A stretch of 64,000 bases of DNA from positions 62,001 to 126,000 of the forward strand of contig NZ_BCTP01000003.1 of the NCBI RefSeq assembly GCF_001571345.1. The letters are read 5' to 3'. Shown one piece after another: positions 54,469 through 63,828 of this stretch (position 1 is its first letter; each line of letters opens with the position of its first letter). The notes below the pieces were generated by a model. The model worked only from the letters and a program-made list of their open reading frames with translations. It did not search any database and was not told where the DNA came from. Both the position numbers and the translations under genes were made by a program. Source of the stretch: Komagataeibacter xylinus NBRC 15237. Lineage in GTDB: Bacteria > Pseudomonadota > Alphaproteobacteria > Acetobacterales > Acetobacteraceae.

Positions 54469-56685
54469 TCAGCCCTTTGGCTTGCGGGTGGCCCAGGTGG
54501 GGGCCGGTTTGCCGGTATCGGCACGCTTGCCCACATACTCCTTCACATCGGCAAAGGGGCGGGTGCGGTTGGGATCAGGCCAGGCCAGGCCGGTTGCCGC
54601 GGTGAACACCATGGCATCACGCAGGCCGCCTTCCTTGTATTTCTGCAAGATTACGCCAAGGCCACGGGTCATTTCCGGCAACTGCGCGAGCGGGAAGACC
54701 AGCATGCGCCTGTTCTGCCCCAGCACCAGCACATGATCGCCGTCTGCCGGTGCGCAGATCAGCGCGCTTTCGTTTTCCTTGAGGTTCAGGATCTGCTTGC
54801 CGGTGCGTTTTTCCGCCGTCATGGCTGATTCCGCCACGACAAGGCCACGCCCGGCACTTGAGGCCAGCAGGCGCCTGGCGCTGTCATCAACCGGGAACAT
54901 CGTGATGATGTCTTCATCATTCGACAGGTCGATCAGCAGGCGCAGCGGCTGGCCATCGCCCCGGCCACGCGGCAGTTCGGCCACGCGCAGCGTAAAGGCG
55001 CGGCCATCGGTGGCGAAGACGCACAGCCGGTCGTTGCTGTGGCATTCCACTGCCATGCCCGGCCCGTCGCCTTCCTTGAACTTGAGGCCCTGCGGATCCT
55101 GCCCATGGCCGCGTACGGTGCGGATCCAGCCCTTTTGCGACAGGATGACCGTCAGCGGATCCCGCTCGACCGGCAGGGCCGCTTCCACATCGATCTCGGG
55201 CGGCGGCTCGGCCAGCGTGCTGCGCCGGGCCCCAAGCGCGCCACTGCCAAAGTTCTTCTGGATGTCCCTGATTTCAGCCGCAATGCGCTTCCATCGCAGC
55301 CCTTCCTGGCCCAGCAGGTCCTGCAGGGACTGCTTTTCCGCGCTCAGCTTGGCGTGCTCGGCGCGGATTTCCATTTCTTCCAGCCGGCGCAGGCTGCGCA
55401 GGCGCATGTTGAGCACGGAGTCAGCCTGCAGTTCGGTCAGGCTGAAGGTGGCCATCAGCGCTGCCTTCGCATCATCCTCCTCGCGCACGATGCGGATGAC
55501 CTCATCAAGGTTGAGGTAGACGGCAAGGAAGCCATCAAGAATTTCCAGCCGCCGGTTGACCGCCTGCAGCCGGTTGGTGCTGCGGCGCAGCAGCACGTCA
55601 TGGCGGTGGTCGAGCCATGCCTGCAGCACGTCCTTCAGGCTGCGCACGCCGGGCACCTGATCGGCGCCGAGCACGTTCATGTTCAGGCCGAAGCGGCTTT
55701 CCAACTGGGTGGCGCGGAACAGCGTTTCCATCAGCACGGCGGGTTCGATGCCGCGTGACTTGGGCTCAAGCACCAGGCGGATATCGGTCGTGCTTTCATC
55801 GCGGATATCGGCCAGAAGCGGGAGCTTTTTAAGCTCCATCAGATCGGCTACCTGCTCGATCAGGCGTGATTTCTGCACCTGGTACGGGATTTCGGTCACA
55901 ACGATCTGCCATGTGCCGAACCGGCCCTGTTCCACTTCCCACTTCGAGCGGATGCGGAAGGAGCCGCGCCCGGTCTCATACGCGCGGGCAATAGCGTCGC
56001 GATCCTCCACAATGGACCCGCCGGTGGGAAAATCCGGGCCCGGCATGTGTTCGAGCAGCTCAAGCGTGGTGGTGGCGGGCTTGCGGATCAGCGCAAGGGC
56101 TGCCGAACAGATCTCGCCCACGTTATGTGGCGGGATGGAGGTTGCCATGCCCACGGCAATGCCAGCCGCCCCGTTGGCCAGCAGGTTGGGGAAAGCGGCA
56201 GGCAGCACGACCGGCTCCTGCTCCTCGCCATCATAGGTGGGGCGAAAATCGACGCTGTCCTCGTCAATGCCTTCAAGCAGGGCCTTGGCCACGGCGGTGA
56301 GGCGGGATTCGGTGTAGCGCATGGCGGCGGCGTTATCGCCGTCGATCGAGCCGAAATTGCCCTGCCCTTCCACCAGCGGGTAGCGCACGGCAAAATCCTG
56401 CGCCAGCCGCACCAGCGCCTCATAGACCGAGGCATCGCCATGCGGGTGGTATTTACCGATCACGTCACCCACCACGCGGGCGCATTTCTTGAACCCCGAC
56501 GTGGGGTCAAGCTTGAGCTGCTGCATGGCATAGATCATGCGCCGGTGCACAGGCTTCAGCCCGTCGCGCACATCGGGCAGCGAGCGCGACATGATGGTCG
56601 ACATGGCATAGGCCAGGTAGCGCTGGCTCAGCGCATCGGCCAGCTTGGTATCTTCAATATGGCCGACTGTTGGGTCCACAGACAT
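54469..56685 (-). CDS. parC: DNA topoisomerase IV subunit A
   Basis: ParC is the breakage-reunion subunit of topoisomerase IV, decatenating daughter chromosomes. The 738-aa length fits alphaproteobacterial ParC and not GyrA. The N-terminal domain has SLPDVRDGLKPVHRRMIYAM, GDVIGKYHPHGDASVYEALVR (quinolone region) and the catalytic Tyr in AAMRYTESRLT. The C-terminal propeller is shorter than in GyrA and lacks an evident full GyrA box. It has a near-perfect ribosome binding site (GGGAGGAAG). It converges with bpt and is followed upstream by recO, which is on the same strand. Confidence 0.95.
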   Translation of the reverse strand: MSVDPTVGHIEDTKLADALSQRYLAYAMSTIMSRSLPDVRDGLKPVHRRMIYAMQQLKLDPTSGFKKCARVVGDVIGKYHPHGDASVYEALVRLAQDFAVRYPLVEGQGNFGSIDGDNAAAMRYTESRLTAVAKALLEGIDEDSVDFRPTYDGEEQEPVVLPAAFPNLLANGAAGIAVGMATSIPPHNVGEICSAALALIRKPATTTLELLEHMPGPDFPTGGSIVEDRDAIARAYETGRGSFRIRSKWEVEQGRFGTWQIVVTEIPYQVQKSRLIEQVADLMELKKLPLLADIRDESTTDIRLVLEPKSRGIEPAVLMETLFRATQLESRFGLNMNVLGADQVPGVRSLKDVLQAWLDHRHDVLLRRSTNRLQAVNRRLEILDGFLAVYLNLDEVIRIVREEDDAKAALMATFSLTELQADSVLNMRLRSLRRLEEMEIRAEHAKLSAEKQSLQDLLGQEGLRWKRIAAEIRDIQKNFGSGALGARRSTLAEPPPEIDVEAALPVERDPLTVILSQKGWIRTVRGHGQDPQGLKFKEGDGPGMAVECHSNDRLCVFATDGRAFTLRVAELPRGRGDGQPLRLLIDLSNDEDIITMFPVDDSARRLLASSAGRGLVVAESAMTAEKRTGKQILNLKENESALICAPADGDHVLVLGQNRRMLVFPLAQLPEMTRGLGVILQKYKEGGLRDAMVFTAATGLAWPDPNRTRPFADVKEYVGKRADTGKPAPTWATRKPKG

Positions 56686-56744
56686 GCAATCTTCCTCCCG
56701 CAGGTGAACAGATAGCGAAACTTTACGGTTTGTCCAATGGTGTA

Positions 56745-57536
56745 TCAGCCCGGCGGGGTGGGTGTCGTCTCCGCCGGGGCTCCGGGCGGCGTGATATCAG
56801 CCTCGCGCGCGATCAGGTCGAGCAGCCTGAAGCGTGCTTCAGGCACCGGGCGGTGACGCTGGCCAAACGCATCGCGTTGCAGGAAATGCCCGGTCAGGCG
56901 CAGGCCATCATACCAGTCCTGCGGGGTGCCGGTCTCATCGGGGTGCAGCACGAAACCGGGCAGCGGCAGAAGGCGCTGGCGCCATTCCCCTGCCCGTGCA
57001 TCCGATACCGCGCGCCCCGTGCGGGGCGAGACCCAGCGCAGATCATCAGCAGGGCCACCAAGGGCGCAGCAGCCCAGATCGAGGCCAAAGCCCAGATCGG
57101 AGAGCAGCATCAGTTCCCAGCGTACGATTTCAGGCATGGCCTCGGCCACCGCCCAGTGCGGGTCGAGGCTGATCCGCGCCAGCAGGCTGGCCAGCCCCTG
57201 AAAAATGGCAGGGTGTGGCTCGCGCTCGGGCAGGCAGCCATCGGCCAGCGCGCAGAGCGAGGCCAGCATGGCCAGTGGCAGCGGGTCATCGAGGATGCGT
57301 GCAGCCGAGGCATGCACCACCTCGGCCGAGATATTACCCAACTGCTCGGACAGCCGCGCCACCCAGCGCGCGCGCACCAGATTGCCGGTCTGCCATACCG
57401 CACGCCCCCGGCTTGCCGAGCCGCCACGGGCAAGGCCGTGATAGAGGCCATGCTCACCGGTCAGCACATGCACGATGGCGCTGCCCTCGCCGTAAGGCGC
57501 GGCAGAAAGCACAAGGGCGGGTGCCTCCCATTCCAT
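56745..57536 (-). CDS. recO: DNA repair protein RecO
   Basis: A 263-aa RecO, which loads RecA onto SSB-coated DNA in the RecFOR pathway. The N-terminal OB fold (WEAPALVLSAAPYGEGSAIVHVLTGEHGLYHGLARGG) is typical. The C-terminal helical part contains FELMLL-type RWELMLLSDLGFGLDLGCCALGG; it lacks the full four-Cys zinc finger of E. coli RecO-like proteins (a Cys-Cys pair only). It lies between tsf and parC on the same strand. Confidence 0.92.
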   Translation of the reverse strand: MEWEAPALVLSAAPYGEGSAIVHVLTGEHGLYHGLARGGSASRGRAVWQTGNLVRARWVARLSEQLGNISAEVVHASAARILDDPLPLAMLASLCALADGCLPEREPHPAIFQGLASLLARISLDPHWAVAEAMPEIVRWELMLLSDLGFGLDLGCCALGGPADDLRWVSPRTGRAVSDARAGEWRQRLLPLPGFVLHPDETGTPQDWYDGLRLTGHFLQRDAFGQRHRPVPEARFRLLDLIAREADITPPGAPAETTPTPPG

Positions 57537-57584
57537 CAGGAAGCCCCCGCCCTCGTCAAAAGAAAACCGGAAACCGGCAACTGA

Positions 57585-58490
57585 TCAGTTGCCGGCGGCC
57601 TTCGCCACTTCAGCGGCAAAGTCGTTGTCTTCCTTCTCGATGCCTTCGCCAAGATGGAAGCGCTCGAAGCCCTTCAGCTTGGCGCCTGCCTTCTCCACGA
57701 TCTTGCGCACGCGGCTTTCGCCATCATGAACCCAGATCTGCTCGAGCAGCACGACTTCCTCATAGAACTTGCGGATGCGGCCATCGACCATCTTCTCGAT
57801 GATGGCATCGGGCTTGCCCGAAGCCTTGGCCTGCTCCACCAGCACCGCGCGCTCACGCTCGAGCGCCTGCGGGTCAACGCTGTCAACATCGAGTGCTGCC
57901 GGGCGGGTGGCTGCGACATGCATGCCGATGCGACGGCCGAGGTCTTCGAGCGCTTCGCTGGCGCTCGGCGCTTCAACAGCGGCCAGAACGCCAATCTTGC
58001 CCAGGCCGGGGCTGACCGCGCCATGCACGTAGGTGGCGACCACGCCCGAGGGCACGCTCAGCACGCGCGCGCGGCGGATGGACATGTTCTCGCCAATGGT
58101 GGCGATCAGGTGCGTCAGTTCATCGGCCACGGTGCGACCGCTTTTCAGCACGGCGCCCTTGAGCTTTTCCAGATCATCGCCCACGGTCAGTGCGGCATGC
58201 GCCACTTCGGACACGAAGTTCTGGAAATGCTCGTTGCGGGCAACGAAGTCGGTCTCGGCGTTGATCTCGACCATGGCGGCCTTCAGGTCGGTCTGCGCCA
58301 CGCCAACCAGGCCCTCGGCGGTAACACGGCCGGACTTCTTGGCAGCAGCCGACAGGCCCTTCTTGCGCAGCCAGTCGATCGCGCCCTCGATGTCGCCTTC
58401 GGCTTCGTTAAGGGCCTTCTTGCAGTCCATCATGCCCGCGCCGGTCTTCTCGCGAAGTTCCTTGACGAGCGCTGCGGTAATTTGCGCCAT
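57585..58490 (-). CDS. tsf: Elongation factor Ts
   Basis: EF-Ts exchanges GDP on EF-Tu. The 301-aa protein begins with the UBA-like [26 protein letters not shown], followed by the dimerisation core with [17 protein letters not shown]. It follows rpsB on the reverse strand at 105 nt, the universal rpsB-tsf order. Start at 58490 with GGAG 11 nt upstream. Confidence 0.97.
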   Translation of the reverse strand: MAQITAALVKELREKTGAGMMDCKKALNEAEGDIEGAIDWLRKKGLSAAAKKSGRVTAEGLVGVAQTDLKAAMVEINAETDFVARNEHFQNFVSEVAHAALTVGDDLEKLKGAVLKSGRTVADELTHLIATIGENMSIRRARVLSVPSGVVATYVHGAVSPGLGKIGVLAAVEAPSASEALEDLGRRIGMHVAATRPAALDVDSVDPQALERERAVLVEQAKASGKPDAIIEKMVDGRIRKFYEEVVLLEQIWVHDGESRVRKIVEKAGAKLKGFERFHLGEGIEKEDNDFAAEVAKAAGN

Positions 58491-58517
58491 TATACTGATA
58501 CTCCATCACGACAGGCG

Positions 58518-58543
58518 CACGCCCCGCAAGCGGGCGGGGCGTG
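58518..58543 (-). other. GC-rich hairpin in the rpsB-tsf spacer
   Basis: CACGCCCCG and CGGGGCGTG form a 9-bp stem with an 8-nt loop between rpsB and tsf. There is no T-run on the reverse strand. It may be an attenuator or processing site adjusting the tsf-to-rpsB ratio. Confidence 0.4.
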
Positions 58544-58595
58544 TCCTTGCTGTGTCAGTTGTGCCAGCAGGCCTAGGCCACGCTGGCGCCCGTTT

Positions 58596-59381
58596 TCATT
58601 CCGCGCTTGCGGCGGCTTCCGTCACGGCCGTTTCCACGGCGGGGTCGACCGGCAGTTCCTCGGATGCACCGAAGTCCTCGCCAGATGCGCCCAGCTCGGC
58701 GGAGATGCCATCGAGCACGGCGGACGAAACCAGCTCGCAATACAGTGCGATGGCGCGGATGGCGTCGTCATTGCCCGGAATCGGGAAGGTCACGCCACGC
58801 GGGTCGGAGTTGCTGTCCAGCACGGCCACGACCGGGATACCCAGCTTGTTGGCTTCCTCGACCGCCAGCTTTTCCTTGTTCGTGTCGATCACGAACAGGA
58901 TGTCGGGCAGGCCGCCCATTTCCTTGATGCCGCCGAGCGAACGCTCAAGCTTCTCGCGGTCGCGGGTGATGTCCAGGACTTCCTTCTTGGTCAGGCCCTG
59001 GGTGCCGTTTTCCAGCATCTCGTCAATGCCGCGCAGGCGCTTGATCGAACCGGTGATGGTCTTCCAGTTCGTCAGCATGCCGCCAAGCCAGCGGTGGTTG
59101 ACGTAATACTGGCCGCAGCGCTTGGCGGCTTCGGCCACCTGGTCGGCAGCGGCGCGCTTGGTGCCCACGAACAGCACGCGGCCACCACCGGCCACGGTGT
59201 CACGGATCGCCTTGAGCGCACGGTCCAGCATGGGAACGGTCTGCTGCAGGTCGATGATGTGGACCTGGTTGCGCACGCCAAACAGGTACGGCGCCATGCG
59301 CGGGTTCCAGCGGCGGGTGTGGTGACCGAAATGCACGCCGGCTTCAAGCAGCTGGCGCATTGTGAATTCAGGCATCGCCAT
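58596..59381 (-). CDS. rpsB: 30S ribosomal protein S2
   Basis: A 261-aa S2 with the diagnostic [51 protein letters not shown] and [15 protein letters not shown]. The acidic Ala/Glu tail after residue 230 is typical for alphaproteobacteria. First gene of the rpsB-tsf operon; a candidate promoter lies about 115-140 nt upstream. Confidence 0.98.
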   Translation of the reverse strand: MAMPEFTMRQLLEAGVHFGHHTRRWNPRMAPYLFGVRNQVHIIDLQQTVPMLDRALKAIRDTVAGGGRVLFVGTKRAAADQVAEAAKRCGQYYVNHRWLGGMLTNWKTITGSIKRLRGIDEMLENGTQGLTKKEVLDITRDREKLERSLGGIKEMGGLPDILFVIDTNKEKLAVEEANKLGIPVVAVLDSNSDPRGVTFPIPGNDDAIRAIALYCELVSSAVLDGISAELGASGEDFGASEELPVDPAVETAVTEAAASAE

Positions 59382-59494
59382 GTCGGCTAAATCCTTGTGT
59401 CTGGTTTATCCTCCGTGAAGCACGCCCTGTATTGCAAGGACACCAGAGGTCTCGGCTTCACGTGCGAATTGGCCCCAACGCGGGACCGTGGCGG

Positions 59495-59523
59495 GATATG
59501 GCCGTTTTGGGCGCATAATGCAA
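59495..59523 (-). promoter_or_regulatory. Candidate rpsB promoter
   Basis: Reverse-strand TTGCAT (59523-59518), a 17-nt spacer and CATATC (59500-59495), the same layout as upstream of eno. A TGCATC-GT-GATGCA palindrome sits just beyond the -35 (59542-59555). The remaining ~110 nt to the start is a leader where S2 autoregulation could act; I recognise no specific element. Confidence 0.4.
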
Positions 59524-59655
59524 GACCCAACCGGTGGCGAATGCATCGTGATGCAACTTTGGGGTCACGGGCCGGTTGCCCAGTGCTAGGGATAACCGTC
59601 ACCCCCGGGTGCCGGATGTGCCCATGATGCAACTGCATGAAGGACTTGAACCACA

Positions 59656-60087
59656 ATGGCGATTACGAAATTTGCGACGGCTCACTGGTCAGGCGGCCTG
59701 AAGGACGGCAAGGGCGAAATCTCGACCCAGAGCGGCGTGCTGAAAAGCCAGCCCTACGGCTTCAACACCCGCTTCGAGGACAAGCCCGGCACCAACCCCG
59801 AGGAACTGCTTGGCGCGGCCCACGCGGCGTGCTTCGCCATGGCGCTGTCCGGTATTCTTGGCGGCGCAGGCCTTACGGCGAAGTCGCTCGATGCAAAATC
59901 CGAGATCGTGCTCGACAAGCAGGGCGAAGGCTTTGCCATCACCCATGCGAAACTGACGCTGGAAGCCGAGATTCCGGGTGCGAGCGAAGCCCAGTTCAAG
60001 GAACTGGCCGAGAAGGCAAAGGCAGGCTGCCCGGTGTCCAAGCTGTTCAACGCGACCATTACGCTGGACGCGAAGCTGAAGGGCTGA
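59656..60087 (+). CDS. osmC: OsmC family peroxiredoxin
   Basis: A 143-aa OsmC/Ohr-fold protein reducing organic hydroperoxides with two catalytic cysteines, one in HAACFAMALSGIL and one in KAGCPVSKL. The GTNPEELLGAAHAACFAMAL block is an OsmC hallmark. Cytoplasmic and useful in an organism exposed to oxidative and acid stress. It is divergent from rpsB and converges with aroC at a shared hairpin. Confidence 0.93.
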   Translation: MAITKFATAHWSGGLKDGKGEISTQSGVLKSQPYGFNTRFEDKPGTNPEELLGAAHAACFAMALSGILGGAGLTAKSLDAKSEIVLDKQGEGFAITHAKLTLEAEIPGASEAQFKELAEKAKAGCPVSKLFNATITLDAKLKG

Positions 60088-60096
60088 GCAGCCTGT

Positions 60097-60119
60097 GGTG
60101 GGGAGCCTAGCTTCCCACC
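60097..60119. terminator. Hairpin with the aroC stop codon in its loop
   Basis: GGTGGGGAGC and GCTTCCCACC form a 10-bp stem (one G-T pair) around the trinucleotide CTA, which is the reverse complement of the aroC TAG stop (60107-60109). The right arm therefore encodes the last aroC residues. It likely ends both the osmC and aroC transcripts; no T-run. Confidence 0.45.
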
Positions 60120-61180
60120 TGCCCCCGGTGGCGCAGCAGGTGATCGGCCAGCACGCAGGCAATCATCGCCTCGCCCACCGGCACGGCGCGGATGCCCACG
60201 CACGGGTCATGCCGCCCCTTTGTCATCACGTCCACATTCTCCCCTTCCCGCGTGACGGACGGCACGGGTGTCAGAATTGAACTTGTGGGCTTGACCGCAA
60301 AGCGTGCCACCAGCGGCTGCCCGGTTGAAATGCCGCCGAGTACGCCGCCTGCATGATTGGAGGCAAAACGGAGCCTGCCATCTTCCATGCGCATGGGGTC
60401 GGCATTTTCCTCGCCCGTCAGGCTGGCAGCGGCAAAGCCTTCGCCAATTTCAACGCCCTTGACGGCATTGATGCTCATGAGCGCCATGGCAAGGTCCGAA
60501 TCAAGCTTGCCATAGATCGGCGCGCCCAGCCCCGGGGGCACGCCCTCGGCCACCACCTCGATCACGGCACCGATGGAAGACCCCTTTTTGCGGATATCGG
60601 CCAGGTAATCCTCCCAAACGGGCAGCGCCTGCGCATCGGGGCAGAAGAGCGGGTTGGCATTGACCAGATCCCAGTCCAGCTGCGCGCGGTCGATGCCGTG
60701 CGGGCCAACCTGCACCATGGCGCCCCGAATGCGCACGCCCGCGCCGAGCACCTTGCGGGCCACGGCACCGGCAGCCACCCGCATGGCCGTCTCGCGGGCC
60801 GAGGAGCGGCCGCCGCCACGATAGTCACGGATGCCGTATTTGGTGTCATACGCCACATCGGCATGGCCGGGGCGGTAGCGGGTGGCGATGTCGCCATAAT
60901 CACGCGAGCGCTGGTCGGTATTGCGGATCAGCAGCGAGATGGGCGTGCCGGTTGTCTGCCCCTCGAACACGCCGGACAGGATCTCGACCTGATCGGCCTC
61001 CTGGCGCTGGGTGGTGAATTTTGACTGTCCCGGCCTGCGACGGTCCAGCCAGGGCTGGATGTCGCTCACATCCAGCGGGATGCGCGGCGGGCAGCCATCA
61101 ATCACGCAACCAATGGCGGGGCCATGGCTTTCCCCCCAGGTGGTGACGCGAAACATGTGGCCGAAGGTGTTGTACGACAT
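60107..61180 (-). CDS. aroC: Chorismate synthase
   Basis: AroC makes chorismate from EPSP using reduced FMN, the last step of the shikimate pathway. The 357-aa protein has the three classical signatures: N-terminal [22 protein letters not shown], the middle [31 protein letters not shown] region and [19 protein letters not shown] near the C-terminus. It follows fabI on the same strand at 19 nt, so the two are probably co-transcribed. Confidence 0.98.
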   Translation of the reverse strand: MSYNTFGHMFRVTTWGESHGPAIGCVIDGCPPRIPLDVSDIQPWLDRRRPGQSKFTTQRQEADQVEILSGVFEGQTTGTPISLLIRNTDQRSRDYGDIATRYRPGHADVAYDTKYGIRDYRGGGRSSARETAMRVAAGAVARKVLGAGVRIRGAMVQVGPHGIDRAQLDWDLVNANPLFCPDAQALPVWEDYLADIRKKGSSIGAVIEVVAEGVPPGLGAPIYGKLDSDLAMALMSINAVKGVEIGEGFAAASLTGEENADPMRMEDGRLRFASNHAGGVLGGISTGQPLVARFAVKPTSSILTPVPSVTREGENVDVMTKGRHDPCVGIRAVPVGEAMIACVLADHLLRHRGQVGS

Positions 61181-61199
61181 GAGGGCAGACTTCCCGCGA

Positions 61200-62039
61200 T
61201 CAGTTACCCGCGACCGTAATGTCCGGCGCGGTGGGGTTCTTCATGCCGACAATGTGGTAGCCGGAATCAACATGATGGATCTCGCCCGTAACACCGCCCG
61301 ACAGGTCGGACAGCATGTAAAGCCCCGCACCGCCCACTTCCTCAAGCGACACATTGCGCTCGAGCGGGGAGTTGTACTGGTTCCACTTCAGGATATAGCG
61401 GAAATCGCCGATGCCGTTGGCGGCCAGCGTCATGACGGGGCCTGCCGAGATGCCGTTGACGCGGATGCCATCGCCGCCAAGGTCAACCGCCATGTAGCGC
61501 ACCGAAGCCTCGAGTGCCGCCTTGGCAACCCCCATCACGTTGTAATGCGGCATCACGCGCTCGGCGCCCAGATAGGTGAGCGTAAGCAGCGAGCCGTTCG
61601 GGTTCATGATGGCGGCAGCCCTGCGGGCGACGGCGGTGAAGGAATAGCACGAAATGTCCATCGCCTTGAGGAAGGCGTCACGCGGGGTATCGACATAACG
61701 CCCGCGCAGGAACTGCTTGTCCGCCCAGCCAATGGCGTGGACCAGGAAGTCGATCTTGCCCCATTCTTTCTCGATGGCGGCAAAGGTTTCGTCCATCGCG
61801 GCATCATCGGTCACGTCGCATGGCAGCACCAGCGTCGAGCCAACGGTCTCGGCCAGCGGGCGCACGCGCTTGCCCAGCGCCTCGCCCTGATAGGTAAAGG
61901 CCAGCTCGCCTCCCTGCTCGGCCACGGCGCGCGCGATGCCCCAGGCAATGGAGCGGTCATTCGCAACACCCATGACAAGGCCCCGCTTGCCTTTCATCAA
62001 TGAACCCTTGATGGCGATTTTGGGCGCGCCGTCTGACAT
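61200..62039 (-). CDS. fabI: Enoyl-[acyl-carrier-protein] reductase (NADH)
   Basis: FabI performs the last reduction in fatty acid elongation. The 279-aa short-chain dehydrogenase-like protein has [17 protein letters not shown] at the cofactor site and the FabI Tyr-x6-Lys active site (YNVMGVAK) rather than the Y-x3-K of ordinary SDRs. HAIGWADK and [11 protein letters not shown] are also typical. The start at 62039 has AAGGAT upstream; the open frame to 62114 is not conserved. It is the triclosan target class. Confidence 0.96.
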   Translation of the reverse strand: MSDGAPKIAIKGSLMKGKRGLVMGVANDRSIAWGIARAVAEQGGELAFTYQGEALGKRVRPLAETVGSTLVLPCDVTDDAAMDETFAAIEKEWGKIDFLVHAIGWADKQFLRGRYVDTPRDAFLKAMDISCYSFTAVARRAAAIMNPNGSLLTLTYLGAERVMPHYNVMGVAKAALEASVRYMAVDLGGDGIRVNGISAGPVMTLAANGIGDFRYILKWNQYNSPLERNVSLEEVGGAGLYMLSDLSGGVTGEIHHVDSGYHIVGMKNPTAPDITVAGN

Positions 62040-62130
62040 GCTGCTATCCTTAAACTGGTAAATGACAGATGAAATTTTCGGCCTCGTGGTTGCACAAGCT
62101 GCCGTTTCGGACAAGATGCCGAGTGCTGTA

Positions 62131-62158
62131 ATTGTAGCTAATATTTGTCACACGGTAA
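62131..62158 (-). promoter_or_regulatory. Candidate fabI promoter
   Basis: Reverse-strand TTACCG (62158-62153), a 16-nt spacer and TACAAT (62136-62131) in an AT-rich patch between divergent fabI and pdxH. It predicts a leader of about 85 nt for fabI. Confidence 0.45.
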
Positions 62159-62241
62159 CTTACCTTATGTTTCCATATGTTTCGCATGCCGTCGCCCAGC
62201 CGGGGCGGCGCGCGCGAAACGCCCTGCGGAACCCGGAGCCC

Positions 62242-62847
62242 ATGACCTCACCCCTGATCGACCTCGCCGCCGACCCGTTCGACCTGTTCACGGCCTGGAT
62301 GGCGGATGCCACGGCCCATGAACCCAACGACCCCAACGCCATGGCGCTGGCCACCGCCACAGCCGAAGGGCGACCCTCGGTGCGGATGATCCTGCTCAAG
62401 GGCGCCGACCGGCGGGGCTTCGTGTTCTACACCAATCTCAACAGCCGCAAGGCGGGCGAACTGAAGGCCAACCCGCACGCCGCCCTGCTGTTTCACTGGA
62501 AGAGCATCCGCCGCCAGATCCGCATCGAGGGGCCTGTCGAACCCGTTACCCCTGCCGAGGCCGATGCCTATTTTGCCAGCCGCAGCCGCATCTCGCGGCT
62601 TGGCGCGATTGCCTCGAACCAGTCGCACCCGCTCGCTGAGCGTGCCGTATTTGAAAAAGCGGTGGCGGATCTCGAGGCCCGCTACCCCGACCCGGAGGCG
62701 ATCATTCCCCGCCCCGCCAACTGGAGCGGCTTCCGCCTCGTGCCCCGGCACTTCGAGTTCTGGCAGGATCGCCCCTACCGCCTGCATGACCGCGCGGTAT
62801 GGGATCGTGTGCCCGACGGGTGGCAGACCGAGCGCCTTTATCCCTGA
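62242..62847 (+). CDS. pdxH: Pyridoxamine 5'-phosphate oxidase
   Basis: PdxH oxidises pyridoxine or pyridoxamine phosphate to PLP, the cofactor of BioA, BioF and GlyA encoded in this window. The 201-aa FMN protein shows MALATATAEGRPSVRMILLKG, FVFYTNLNSRKAGEL, SRISRLGAIASNQS and the C-terminal EFWQDRPYRLHDR...RLYP ending typical of the family. The start at ATG 62242; the frame open from 62062 is not conserved. Confidence 0.96.
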   Translation: MTSPLIDLAADPFDLFTAWMADATAHEPNDPNAMALATATAEGRPSVRMILLKGADRRGFVFYTNLNSRKAGELKANPHAALLFHWKSIRRQIRIEGPVEPVTPAEADAYFASRSRISRLGAIASNQSHPLAERAVFEKAVADLEARYPDPEAIIPRPANWSGFRLVPRHFEFWQDRPYRLHDRAVWDRVPDGWQTERLYP

Positions 62848-62865
62848 TGGCAGAACTTAACGGCG

Positions 62866-62938
62866 CCTGATCCGTTTTGCCCGGTAACGGGTGCCTGCAA
62901 CGCCACCCAGGCAGATGCCCAATGAACGGATCAGGAGG
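62866..62938 (+). ncRNA. Candidate cis-regulatory RNA in the usp leader
   Basis: CCTGATCCGTT (62866-62876) pairs perfectly with AACGGATCAGG (62925-62935). Inside, CCCG-GTAA-CGGG (62880-62891) and TGCCTG-N10-CAGGCA (62892-62913) form two further hairpins, giving a three-way junction. The closing stem includes the AGG of the Shine-Dalgarno AGGAGG (62933-62938) that serves the ATG at 62947. Folding would therefore hide the ribosome binding site. It is not a family I recognise; a DNA-level inverted repeat is the alternative. Confidence 0.5.
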
Positions 62939-62946
62939 CTCATCAG

Positions 62947-63828
62947 ATGTGTGTGCGTAGGATATTGCTGCCGCTCGGTGGCGCAAGCCACGCGCAGAGT
63001 GCGCTGCATGTAGGTGGCGCGATTGCGCGTATGTTCGATGCGCATCTTGCCGTGCTGCATGTCGGAACCGACATGCAGGAAGTTGGCCCGCTGGTGGGCG
63101 AAGGCATGTCCGGCGTGATGGTGCAGGACATGATCTCCACCGCGCTGAAGGAAAGTTCCGAGCGCCTGCATGAGGTGCGCGGCCTGTTCGATGCCTTTGC
63201 GCGCCGTGAGAACATTCCGGTCGTGGCGGTGGATTCTCCCCTTTCGCCGGGCAACATGCATGCGCTTTCGGCCAGTTTCATCGCCCATAGCGGGCATACG
63301 CGCAGCGTGGTGTCGTTTCAGGCGCGGCTGTCCGATATCGTGGTGCTGCGCCAGCCCAACCCGGAAAGCGATGTCTCATCATCCGAGACCCTGCACGCCA
63401 TCCTGTTTGAAAGCGGGCGCGGGGTCATTATTGCCCCGCCCGTAGCGCCCCCCACCATCGGCCGGCGCATCTGCATCGGCTGGAATGGCACGTCGGAGGC
63501 GGCATCGGCCATCCATCACGCCCTGCCCCTGCTGCGCCGGGCGGAAGCGGTATGCATCCTCTACAGCCCCGCCTACCAGCGGCCCGGGCCGGAGGCGCGG
63601 CATGTGCGCTCTTTCCTCTCGCTGCATGGCATTGAGGCCAATATTCACGAATTCGGGAGTGATACACGTCCCGTCGGTGAGGAAATGCTCGCCGCCGCTC
63701 ATGATTTCAATGCCGACATGCTGGTCATGGGGGCATACTCGCACTCCCGCCTGCGCCAGATGATCCTGGGCGGGGTGACGCGTCATATGCTTGAAAACAG
63801 CGATATCGTGGTGCTCATGAGCCGTTAG
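62947..63828 (+). CDS. Tandem universal stress protein
   Basis: A 293-aa protein made of two Usp domains. The first (residues 1 to about 140: VRRILLPLGGASHAQSALHVGGAIARMFDAHLAVLHVG) lacks a recognisable ATP-binding signature. The second (about 172-293: RRICIGWNGTSEAASAIHHALPLL) ends in MGAYSHSRLRQMILGGVTRHML, where Ser265 replaces the second Gly of the usual GxxG. Nucleotide binding is therefore doubtful. Role in stress adaptation is inferred from the family. It has a strong AGGAGG ribosome binding site that can be buried in a predicted leader structure, and lies 99 nt after pdxH. Confidence 0.88.
   Translation: MCVRRILLPLGGASHAQSALHVGGAIARMFDAHLAVLHVGTDMQEVGPLVGEGMSGVMVQDMISTALKESSERLHEVRGLFDAFARRENIPVVAVDSPLSPGNMHALSASFIAHSGHTRSVVSFQARLSDIVVLRQPNPESDVSSSETLHAILFESGRGVIIAPPVAPPTIGRRICIGWNGTSEAASAIHHALPLLRRAEAVCILYSPAYQRPGPEARHVRSFLSLHGIEANIHEFGSDTRPVGEEMLAAAHDFNADMLVMGAYSHSRLRQMILGGVTRHMLENSDIVVLMSR

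Noticed and set aside
57654-59390. 578-codon open frame opposite tsf and rpsB
   Set aside because: It spans two well-supported reverse-strand genes and their spacer. The product is low in complexity and has no recognisable motif, so it is a shadow frame.
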